Source: an uncultured Varibaculum sp. (GTDB taxonomy: Bacteria; Actinomycetota; Actinomycetes; Actinomycetales; Actinomycetaceae). Taken from it: DNA of 10,866 bases. The DNA lies in assembly GCF_902489465.1 (NCBI RefSeq), contig NZ_CABTZZ010000052.1:1-10866 (forward strand). The letters are read 5' to 3'. Position 1 is the stretch's first letter. Every line of letters begins with the position of its first letter. Positions 5,670-10,866 of this stretch are shown here, piece after piece. Under the pieces are notes generated by a model. The model saw only the letters and a list, made by a program, of their open reading frames with translations, had not been told where the DNA came from and made no database searches. Made by a program: the position numbers and the translations under genes.

Positions 5670-7196
5670 CTAGGCCACCGGACGAACATAGTCCTCATCG
5701 ATGGTGGCATAGGTAAGTCCCGTAACTTCTTTATTGGCTTTCGGAAATACTAGGCTGATCAGATAGGAGAATACCAAAGAAGATACGAAGGCAATAAACG
5801 CTATCATCAGCGCGGAAGAAAACATTGATCCTTCTGGCAGGAAGAATTTCATTCCTACTCCCACCAACACGCTGATAATAAGCCCTGCTATAGCGCCTAC
5901 TGAGTTCGCCTTTTTAGTGAAGATTCCGATAAAGAAAATCCCCGCTACCGGCACCCCGAACAGCCCGGAAACTGTAAGGAAGATATTCCAGGTTTCATTC
6001 GCATCATGCAATAGGAAATAGATCGCTACTGCCAGAGAGAAACACCCGGAAATCGCAATAATGATCCTTGCTAGTGCCACATCGGACAGACCTTTTAAGC
6101 GGTTCGCAAAGAAACGCTGCTTAAAATCAGTCACCGCACAACTGGAGATAGCGTTCAGACTTGAAGCGATAGTTGATTGTGCAGCCGCAAAAATACCGGC
6201 AATTACTAGGCCAGCAATCCCGGCAGGCAACTGAGTAATCACGAAATAGGGAACCAGACCAGCAGTATTCTTTTCTAGAATCTCTGGGAGATTATCGGCG
6301 TAGAAAGACCAAAGAATTGTGCCCATACCAAAGAAAATCGGGATAGTGATTAGCCCCAGGAAGAAGTTAGTCCACAAGGCTTTTTCAGTTTCTTTAATAG
6401 ATTTTGTTACCTGATAGCGCTGCACCACATCTTGGCTTCCGGTGTATTGGTAAAGCGTGTTAGCCAGTTGGCCTAGCAAAATCACCGGCACAAACTTATC
6501 CATGTGTTCAAATTGGAAGTTCTGCCCTGAAAGTAGCTTTCCGTCATGGGCAGCTGAAGTAACTAACTCGCCAAACCCACCATTTAGTGCGGATATGCCT
6601 ATAATGCACACCAGGAGAGCTCCCCCTAATAATAGGAATCCTTGGATTACATCAGACCACACCACGCCCTCAATGCCACCTAAGAAGGTGTAAACGATAC
6701 ACAGTCCCCCAACGATTACCGCCACGACGATGGGATTAATAGAGGAAACAGAGGTAATTGCAATAATAGGCAGGTAGATGACCACTGCCACGCGCCCAAT
6801 ATGGTAAATCATAAACAATAGGGAGCTAATAGCTCGCATCGCCGGATTGAATCGTTCCTCTAAATACTCGTATGCGGTGGTTACCTTGAGTTTCCGGTAG
6901 AAAGGAATATAAAACTTGATAAAGACCGGAGTCAGCATCATGATACTCAAGGATCCGATAGCATAAGCCCAGTCATTGTTGAACGCTTGCTCGGGAGTGG
7001 ACATAAAAGTAATAGCGCTCAAAGTTGTGGCATACATACTGAATCCCGCTGCCCAGGCCGGGATTTTTCCTTCTGCTTTAAAGAAGGCATCTGTATTTTT
7101 GCTAGCACGCCTGGTGAAATAAGCACCTACCGCCAACATCGCCGCTAGGTATGCAATCAAAACTATCCAGTTCGCAGTACCAAATTCAGTTTTCAT
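5670..7196 (-). CDS. siaT: Sodium:solute symporter, SiaT-type sialic acid transporter
   Basis: A 508-residue SSS-family protein with about 13 hydrophobic helices, expected to import N-acetylneuraminate with Na+ across the cell membrane. It resembles Proteus mirabilis SiaT closely enough that numbering coincides (from memory of that protein). The ATTLSAITF stretch at 56-64 gives Thr58, Ser60 and Thr63. The HIGR stretch at 132-135 gives Arg135, which binds the sialic acid carboxylate in SiaT. Asp182 sits in WSDVIQG. The helix-8 AAAQSTIASSLNAISSC stretch at 337-353 supplies Thr342, Ser345 and Ser346 for the sodium sites. DVVQRY at 256-261 is also conserved. Two pocket positions differ: Tyr78 where I recall Phe, and Ser82 where I recall Gln. 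The ATG has only a weak purine RBS. The gene is divergent from nanA with its own promoter and operator-like box. Sialic acid specificity is supported by residues and by context. Confidence 0.88.
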   Translation of the reverse strand: MKTEFGTANWIVLIAYLAAMLAVGAYFTRRASKNTDAFFKAEGKIPAWAAGFSMYATTLSAITFMSTPEQAFNNDWAYAIGSLSIMMLTPVFIKFYIPFYRKLKVTTAYEYLEERFNPAMRAISSLLFMIYHIGRVAVVIYLPIIAITSVSSINPIVVAVIVGGLCIVYTFLGGIEGVVWSDVIQGFLLLGGALLVCIIGISALNGGFGELVTSAAHDGKLLSGQNFQFEHMDKFVPVILLGQLANTLYQYTGSQDVVQRYQVTKSIKETEKALWTNFFLGLITIPIFFGMGTILWSFYADNLPEILEKNTAGLVPYFVITQLPAGIAGLVIAGIFAAAQSTIASSLNAISSCAVTDFKQRFFANRLKGLSDVALARIIIAISGCFSLAVAIYFLLHDANETWNIFLTVSGLFGVPVAGIFFIGIFTKKANSVGAIAGLIISVLVGVGMKFFLPEGSMFSSALMIAFIAFVSSLVFSYLISLVFPKANKEVTGLTYATIDEDYVRPVA

Positions 7197-7292
7197 TTAA
7201 TTACAGCTTTCTCGTCATTGGGATTAGGTAACTACTTGAGTTACGAGTGTCACTTTACCGTTGCGACTTCAACGTGTACATAGAAAAAATAG

Positions 7293-7306
7293 TAATTTAT
7301 CTGACA
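7293..7306 (-). promoter_or_regulatory. Operator-like box downstream of the siaT promoter
   Basis: The minus strand reads TGTCAGATAAATTA, beginning nine bases after the siaT -10. It matches the nanA box (TGTCAGACAACTAA) in 11 of 14 positions. With the preceding T it fits a TnGTnnnAYnA pattern, close to what FadR-type GntR proteins bind. Binding by the 3878-4648 product is inferred. Confidence 0.5.
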
Positions 7307-7315
7307 ATTTATATC

Positions 7316-7345
7316 AGCATATTTTTCCCACCCACTAATACTCAA
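7316..7345 (-). promoter_or_regulatory. Candidate siaT promoter
   Basis: On the minus strand TTGAGT (7340-7345) is followed after 18 bases by TATGCT (7316-7321), the same -10 hexamer as at nanA. The start would be near 7309, leaving a leader of about 110 bases. An overlapping alternative -35, TTGTCA at 7302-7307, has no good -10 at normal spacing. Confidence 0.55.
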
Positions 7346-7394
7346 CCCTTAAATAGCTATTAACAAGGAACTATAAAGAATATCCCCAAAACCC

Positions 7395-7423
7395 TTGCGT
7401 CAACCAAATCAATGAATTATGCT
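7395..7423 (+). promoter_or_regulatory. Candidate nanAKE promoter
   Basis: TTGCGT (7395-7400) and TATGCT (7418-7423) are separated by exactly 17 bases. Transcription would start near 7430, inside the operator-like box at 7429-7443, so a bound regulator would block initiation. The leader to the nanA ATG would be about 150 bases. Confidence 0.6.
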
Positions 7424-7428
7424 CTAAG

Positions 7429-7443
7429 TGTCAGACAACTAAC
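7429..7443 (+). promoter_or_regulatory. Operator-like box downstream of the nanA promoter
   Basis: The sequence TGTCAGACAACTAAC contains the perfect dyad TGTC-A-GACA (7429-7437), with a GTnnnAC core as expected for a GntR/FadR site. It begins five bases after the -10. It is shared almost exactly with the box in front of the regulator gene (3810-3824) and in modified form with the siaT box (7293-7306). Confidence 0.55.
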
Positions 7444-7579
7444 GACGGATTTGAACTGCGGAAGAACCTACCGCTTACAGAGAGGCAACGATGTTTCTAC
7501 TGTGACAATTACTTAAGCAGCCCTCTTCCCACGCGAGTACTCTACAAACAGATAAATCCACTAAGTAAAAGGAAAAGAA

Positions 7580-8497
7580 ATGACTGATTTCTCCGGTATC
7601 GTTCCCCCGGTAGTTACCCCGCTAACCAAGGACGGCAAACTCGATAAAGAATCCTATAAGCGTCACCTAGAACGAATGATTGCAGCCGGAGTAGACGGCT
7701 TATTCGTCCTCGGCTCCTCCTCAGAAGTCGCCTTCCTAACCGACCAAATGCGCCGGGAAGTCCTGAAAACAGCGGTTGAAATCGTAGATCATCGGGTTCC
7801 AGTACTGGGCGGTTGTATTGATACCGAAACTATGCGGGTTATTGAACACGCCAAAGAAGCAAAAGAACTCGGGGTAGATGCGATTGTTGCTACCGCTCCG
7901 TTCTATGCTCTTGGGGGACTAGCGGAAATCGAACGCCACTTTCGCCTGATTCACCAGACCATCGACCTGCCCCTATTCGCTTACGATATTCCCGTATGTG
8001 TACACGTTAAACTGCCAGTAGATTTAATTATTCGCCTCGGTAAAGACGGGGTGTTATCCGGCGTAAAAGACTCTTCCGGTGACGATGTTTCTTTCCGTTT
8101 CCTCTGCCAGGAAAATCGCGATTGCGGTCACCCCTTAACCCTCCTAACTGGGCACGAAGTCGTGGTTGATGGCGCCTATATGTCCGGCGCTGATGGATGC
8201 GTACCCGGCCTGGGAAATGTAGATCCCGAGGGTTACGTCCGCCAATGGCGCGCCTACCAGAACGGGGATTGGGAAACCGTACGGAAAGAACAAGAGTATT
8301 TAGCTCGCCTAATGCGTATTACCGCAGTACCAAGCGGTATTCAAGGCTACGGAGCGGGAGTAGGTGGCTTCAAAACTGCCCTGCAACTGCTGGGAGTTTT
8401 CAACACCAACCAGGTTACCGAACCGGTTAAAGCCCTCGAAGGGGAAAATGTTGAACGCGTACGCGCCATACTTGAGCAAGTAGGGCTCTTAAAATGA
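7580..8497 (+). CDS. nanA: N-acetylneuraminate lyase (DapA/NAL superfamily)
   Basis: A 305-residue class I aldolase of the DHDPS/NAL family, predicted to cleave N-acetylneuraminate to N-acetylmannosamine and pyruvate in the cytosol. The Schiff-base lysine is Lys163 in GVKDSSGD (161-168) and the catalytic tyrosine is Tyr135 in YDIP. The pyruvate-carboxylate loop is GSSSE at 45-49, where lyases usually have GSTGE. The region equivalent to the E. coli sugar-tail contacts Asp191/Glu192 reads TGHEV (190-194), so specificity may be altered. Assignment as a sialic acid lyase rather than another pyruvate aldolase rests mainly on the immediate nanK, nanE and siaT neighbours. Start ATG with AAAAGG upstream. 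The stop overlaps the nanK start by four bases (ATGA), so the two are probably translationally coupled. Confidence 0.85.
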   Translation: MTDFSGIVPPVVTPLTKDGKLDKESYKRHLERMIAAGVDGLFVLGSSSEVAFLTDQMRREVLKTAVEIVDHRVPVLGGCIDTETMRVIEHAKEAKELGVDAIVATAPFYALGGLAEIERHFRLIHQTIDLPLFAYDIPVCVHVKLPVDLIIRLGKDGVLSGVKDSSGDDVSFRFLCQENRDCGHPLTLLTGHEVVVDGAYMSGADGCVPGLGNVDPEGYVRQWRAYQNGDWETVRKEQEYLARLMRITAVPSGIQGYGAGVGGFKTALQLLGVFNTNQVTEPVKALEGENVERVRAILEQVGLLK

Positions 8498-9432
8498 GCT
8501 ATATCCTCGCCGCCGACTTGGGCGGCACTAAGATAGCATCCGCGGTAGTTAATACTGCCGAAGGGACAGTAGCGGCAAACTATTCGCGTTCTACCCCCGC
8601 CAGTGAGGGTAGCGCGGCAGTAGTAGCCGCCATTATCGAAGCATTAAGCCACGCTAAAGACACAGCTAAAGCCGAAGGCATAACCCAAATCCAGGCAATC
8701 GGCATTTCCGCTGCGGGGGTGATTGACCCTAAACGGGGAACGGTTATTTCTGCTACCGATTTGATTAAAGGCTGGACCGGAACCGAACTAGCGAAACAGG
8801 TAAAGGCAGCTTTCAACACGAAAGTTTTCGTCCTCAATGATGTGCACGCCCACGCCCTCGGGGAAGCAACCCTGGGAGCCGGTAAAGACTATTCCTCTAT
8901 CCTGGCCGCAGCGGTGGGAACCGGTATGGGAGGCGGGCTAGTTATTGATGGTCAAGTCCAGTTTGGCGCACACTGCGCCGCCGGTCATATTGGGCATCTG
9001 CCCCACCCGTTAGCTGCCGGTTTAACCTGTTCTTGTGGAGCCAAGGGTCATATCGAAACCGTGGCTTCCGGCAGTGGTCAAGTAGAACTGTATAACCGGG
9101 ATAAACCGGCTAATCTCCCGAGGGCGCAAAGCGGACGCGAAATCACCGAACGCGCCCTAAAAGGAGAAGCGTGGGCAACCCAGGTTATCTATGACTCTGG
9201 ATACGCTCTAGGTCAAACCCTGGCCGGTATCTGCAACTTGGCTGATCCCCAGGCCATTATAGTTTCCGGGTCGGTTACCCATTCCGGTAAGCAATGGTGG
9301 CAGGCAGTAACAGCTGGCTTCCAAGCCGATGCTCTCACCCCCGTAAAGAACACTCCCCTAATCAGTGGCACTCTGGGAGGAAATGCCCCCCTAATAGGTG
9401 CAGCTATTTGGGCAAATACGAATCTAGGATAA
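8494..9432 (+). CDS. nanK: N-acetylmannosamine kinase (ROK family)
   Basis: A 312-residue ROK-family sugar kinase, predicted to phosphorylate ManNAc to ManNAc-6-phosphate with ATP. The N-terminal phosphate loop ADLGGTK is at 7-13, the catalytic base Asp116 is in LNDVHAHALGE, and VGTGMGGG at 141-148 is the second ATP-binding glycine loop. The zinc segment reads GHIGH (164-168) and then CSCGAKGHIE (179-188). The usual third cysteine of C-x-C-G-x-x-G-C is His186, which can still ligate zinc. The first position of the usual E-x-G-H sugar-binding motif is His165. The NPAI-like C-terminal part (about 249-262) keeps the expected DPQAIIVSGSV. The ManNAc assignment follows from lying between nanA and nanE. 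It is joined to nanA by a 4-bp overlap and is two bases from nanE. Confidence 0.87.
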   Translation: MSYILAADLGGTKIASAVVNTAEGTVAANYSRSTPASEGSAAVVAAIIEALSHAKDTAKAEGITQIQAIGISAAGVIDPKRGTVISATDLIKGWTGTELAKQVKAAFNTKVFVLNDVHAHALGEATLGAGKDYSSILAAAVGTGMGGGLVIDGQVQFGAHCAAGHIGHLPHPLAAGLTCSCGAKGHIETVASGSGQVELYNRDKPANLPRAQSGREITERALKGEAWATQVIYDSGYALGQTLAGICNLADPQAIIVSGSVTHSGKQWWQAVTAGFQADALTPVKNTPLISGTLGGNAPLIGAAIWANTNLG

Positions 9433-9434
9433 TC

Positions 9435-10109
9435 ATGAATCAAATAATCCAGTCCCTTAAAGGGGGATTAATCGTTAGCGTACAAGCCTATGTGGGCGAA
9501 CCGATGCGGCACAGTGAAACTATGGCTCAGATAGCTTTAGCCGCTGAGCAAGGTGGCGCCGTTGGGATTCGCTGTCAGGGCTTATCGGATATTTCTGCGA
9601 TTAAAGGACAGGTTGAAATCCCGGTTTTGGGGATTTGGAAAGAGGGGCACGAGGGCGTGTTTATCACTCCTACTTTGCGTCACGCTCGCGCCTGCTCAAT
9701 GGCAGGAGCCGATATTGTGGCGCTAGATGCTACCCGTCGTCCTCGTCCCGATAGTCTAACTTATGGGGAAACTGTTGCTGCCTTGCATGATGAGGGCATA
9801 GTGGTGATGGCCGATTGCGGAAGTATCGAGGATGCTCGGCAAGCAGCTGAAGCAGGAACCGATATTTTATCTACCACTCTGGCGGGATATACGGGAGATA
9901 GACCCAAAACTGGCGGACCAGATTTTGAGTTACTCGCCCAAATGACTGCGGAATTTCCAGAGTTTCCAGTGCTATGTGAAGGACGAGTGCACACCCCGCA
10001 GCAGGCACGCCAAGTTATGGAGGCGGGAGCCTGGGCGGTAGTAGTCGGCACCGCGATTACCCATCCCACCAGTATTACTAGCTGGTTCAATGCCGCCATC
10101 AAGGGTTAG
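9435..10109 (+). CDS. nanE: N-acetylmannosamine-6-phosphate 2-epimerase
   Basis: A 224-residue TIM-barrel epimerase converting ManNAc-6-phosphate to GlcNAc-6-phosphate. Recognisable blocks are GGLIVSVQA (10-18), GIRCQG (44-49), PVLGIWK (63-69), ITPT (77-80), GADIVALDATRRPRP (91-105), MAD (125-127), STTLAGYTGD (146-155) and CEGRVHTPQQA (181-191). The expected catalytic pair is Lys69 and Glu182, with Gln17, Arg46 and Asp127 also present. Near the C-terminus the family's usual AITRP reads AITHP, so the conserved Arg is His210. I chose the ATG at 9435, which has an AGGA RBS (9426-9429) and begins two bases after the nanK stop. In-frame codons upstream lie inside nanK. It is the last gene of the operon and is followed by a hairpin at 10167-10207. 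Its product must pass to NagA and NagB, encoded elsewhere. Confidence 0.92.
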   Translation: MNQIIQSLKGGLIVSVQAYVGEPMRHSETMAQIALAAEQGGAVGIRCQGLSDISAIKGQVEIPVLGIWKEGHEGVFITPTLRHARACSMAGADIVALDATRRPRPDSLTYGETVAALHDEGIVVMADCGSIEDARQAAEAGTDILSTTLAGYTGDRPKTGGPDFELLAQMTAEFPEFPVLCEGRVHTPQQARQVMEAGAWAVVVGTAITHPTSITSWFNAAIKG

Positions 10110-10166
10110 AACCTATACGTCTGTTTATTTGCAGTTACAAACGGGGACTTTATAAGACAAGAGAAA

Positions 10167-10207
10167 AGTTTGGGGGCGCTGGATTAATCCAGACACCCCC
10201 CAAAACT
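10167..10207. terminator. Strong hairpin at the end of the nan operon, possibly bidirectional terminator
   Basis: AGTTT-GGGGG (10167-10176) pairs with CCCCC(C)-AAAACT (10196-10207, with small bulges). The tip is the perfect 14-bp palindrome CTGGATTAATCCAG (10179-10192). It lies about 60 bases after the nanE stop. Plus-strand sequence after it (ATTTG) is a poor T-run. On the minus strand the G/C stem is followed by AAACTTTTCTC, a better but interrupted one. It is between converging genes, so it may serve both. Confidence 0.55.
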
Positions 10208-10234
10208 ATTTGCATCTGCGGTTATTAGCTATTC

Positions 10235-10283
10235 GCGGCGGCGTGGTAGCTTCAATGCTTTCGCATCGATTCCACGCCGCCGC
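10235..10283. repeat. GC-rich 12-bp inverted repeat downstream of the surface-protein gene
   Basis: GCGGCGGCGTGG (10235-10246) is exactly complementary to 10272-10283. The 25-base spacer itself contains a small CAATGC/GCATCG-type stem (about 10253-10268). It lies 34 bases beyond the surface-protein stop on the minus strand and would form a very stable 3' stem, but no T-run follows on either strand. It may act with the neighbouring hairpin as a transcription barrier or mRNA 3'-end stabiliser. Confidence 0.6.
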
Positions 10284-10316
10284 TGCTATCAGGAAAACCG
10301 GGTAGATATCTTAGCC

Positions 10317-10866
10317 TTATGATTCTAAGCGACGGTTACGAATCCTAGTGCCTGCAACTATCAGTATTAATGCAGCTAGTGCGAATGCTCCGCCGTAAGC
10401 GCCGGTGCGAGTTAGATTCCCACCGCGCGAGTTAGCAGTATTATCTCCTGTCCCCGCGCTATTGGATTTACCCGATTTTGCGGGGTTATCTGTAGGAGGC
10501 GCTACCGGTCTGTCGGTAGTTCCCGGCTTTCCGGTACCCGGCTTATCTTTATCCGGATTGCCCGGTGTAGCCTCGCATCCTTGCGGAACCATAGCCTGGA
10601 AAGTCCATTTAGTTACTGACCCCGTAGCGAAACGATAGCTGCTGGTATCAGAGATTTTGGCGGTAACTGTTATTTGCTTTCCGTAGGCGTATTCGTGCTT
10701 ACCGGCTGCCACCTCTTTGCCGTCAAGCAGGTATTGGACTCCTTTGGTTACGGGAATCTCCACGAATGGTTTCTTCTTGCAGCTGCCCGGATCGGTTGCC
10801 ACCGGTGCTATCGGAGTCACCTCGGTGATTTTACCGGGTGTTTCTTCGTATGCCGTCTTCTGCTTG
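10317..10866 (-). CDS. Sortase-anchored surface protein, C-terminal part (partial)
   Basis: The reading frame is open to the window edge, so the N-terminus and start are missing; 182 residues are visible. The GTG at 10820 is an internal Val, not a start. Order seen: a Thr/Pro segment (TPIAPVATDPGSC), then a domain of about 75 residues of the type repeated in actinobacterial surface proteins (EIP-x-TKGVQYLLDGKEVAAGKHEY ending in KWTF), with Cys at both ends that could form a disulfide. A Pro/Gly/Lys/Asp-rich wall-spanning linker follows. The cell-wall sorting signal comprises LTRTG (10401-10415), a hydrophobic helix (FALAALILIVAGT) and the basic tail RIRNRR. LTRTG is a variant of LPXTG. The catalytic or adhesive part is outside the window. 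A sialidase would fit the context, but nothing visible shows it. Confidence 0.85.
   Translation of the reverse strand, partial: KQKTAYEETPGKITEVTPIAPVATDPGSCKKKPFVEIPVTKGVQYLLDGKEVAAGKHEYAYGKQITVTAKISDTSSYRFATGSVTKWTFQAMVPQGCEATPGNPDKDKPGTGKPGTTDRPVAPPTDNPAKSGKSNSAGTGDNTANSRGGNLTRTGAYGGAFALAALILIVAGTRIRNRRLES
10401..10415 (-). other. LTRTG sortase recognition motif (coding)
   Basis: The five codons specify Leu-Thr-Arg-Thr-Gly directly before an Ala/Leu-rich membrane helix and the basic tail RNRRLES. Sortase would cleave between Thr and Gly and link the protein to peptidoglycan or a pilin. Position 2 is Thr where the classical motif has Pro and high-GC actinobacterial variants often have Ala. 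Confidence 0.7.

Larger units (their letters stand above)
7197..7579. other. Divergent siaT-nanA control region
   Basis: A 383-base region with no supportable gene. It holds two facing promoters (siaT about 7316-7345 on minus, nanA 7395-7423 on plus), each followed by an operator-like box, and two long leaders. The siaT leader (about 110 bases) contains two small dyads: GTAACT-N5-AGTTAC at 7228-7244 and CGTTG-N6-CAACG at 7259-7274. The nanA leader (about 150 bases) contains a short GCGG/CCGC stem at 7458-7474, a four-codon mini-ORF with its own RBS at 7491-7505, and the palindrome GAGTACTC at 7535-7542. The nanA RBS AAAAGG precedes the ATG by about seven bases. Confidence 0.75.

Noticed and set aside
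8197..8430. Overlapping plus-strand frame inside nanA
   Set aside because: It lies in another frame of a well-supported gene, has no RBS, and its Arg-rich composition is typical of a shadow frame.
9294..9434. Extended N-terminus for NanE beginning inside nanK
   Set aside because: The extra 47 residues are nanK sequence in another frame. The ATG at 9435 gives the family's normal length and has an AGGA RBS.
10317..10820. Complete 167-residue gene starting at GTG 10820
   Set aside because: The frame continues without a stop to the window edge with sequence of the same character (residues before the Val read PGKITE), so the gene is partial and this GTG is internal.
1..10866. CRISPR array, tRNA, rRNA, insertion sequence or prophage gene
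   Set aside because: No regularly spaced direct repeats, no cloverleaf or rRNA segments and no transposase, integrase or phage-like protein are visible on either strand.

Overview
The window carries a sialic acid (N-acetylneuraminate) scavenging locus, probably from a moderate-GC actinobacterium. The protein families, codon choice and a C-terminal LTRTG sortase signal on a cell-wall protein fit Actinomycetaceae (Varibaculum or Mobiluncus-like). That placement is inference from general resemblance; no rRNA or marker gene is present.

Layout, left to right. (1) 1-395 is non-coding as far as I can support: an extremely A+C-rich, G-poor tract (1-140), then a Rho-independent terminator on the minus strand. 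(2) 396-3535 is a minus-strand operon of three genes: a sugar-porter MFS permease, an alpha/beta hydrolase and an HSL-type esterase. (3) 3536-3877 is a divergent intergenic region with several inverted repeats. (4) 3878-4648 (+) encodes a GntR/FadR-family regulator with an FCD effector domain, here called NanR-like. (5) 4703-5509 (-) encodes a second alpha/beta hydrolase, clearly paralogous to the one at 1324-2136. A perfect 18-bp inverted repeat separates it from (6) 5670-7196 (-), a SiaT-type sodium/sialic acid symporter. (7) 7197-7579 is the divergent control region. (8) 7580-10109 (+) is a tight nanA-nanK-nanE operon (4-bp overlap, then 2-bp gap). (9) 10110-10316 holds two strong hairpins between converging genes. 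(10) 10317-10866 (-) is the C-terminal end of a sortase-anchored surface protein whose N-terminus lies outside the window.

How the genes fit together: SiaT imports sialic acid with Na+. NanA splits it to ManNAc and pyruvate, NanK phosphorylates ManNAc, and NanE epimerises ManNAc-6-P to GlcNAc-6-P. NagA and NagB, needed next, are not in the window. The regulator gene, siaT and nanA each have a similar TCAGA(C/T)AA(C/A)TA box just downstream of a candidate -10 element. This suggests one autoregulated regulon controlled by the NanR-like protein.

The least explained part is the set of three alpha/beta hydrolases without signal peptides plus the sugar porter, all grouped around the sialic acid genes. 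A reasonable hypothesis is intracellular removal of O-acyl groups from imported sialic acids or from another host-glycan sugar. The sequence alone does not prove it.
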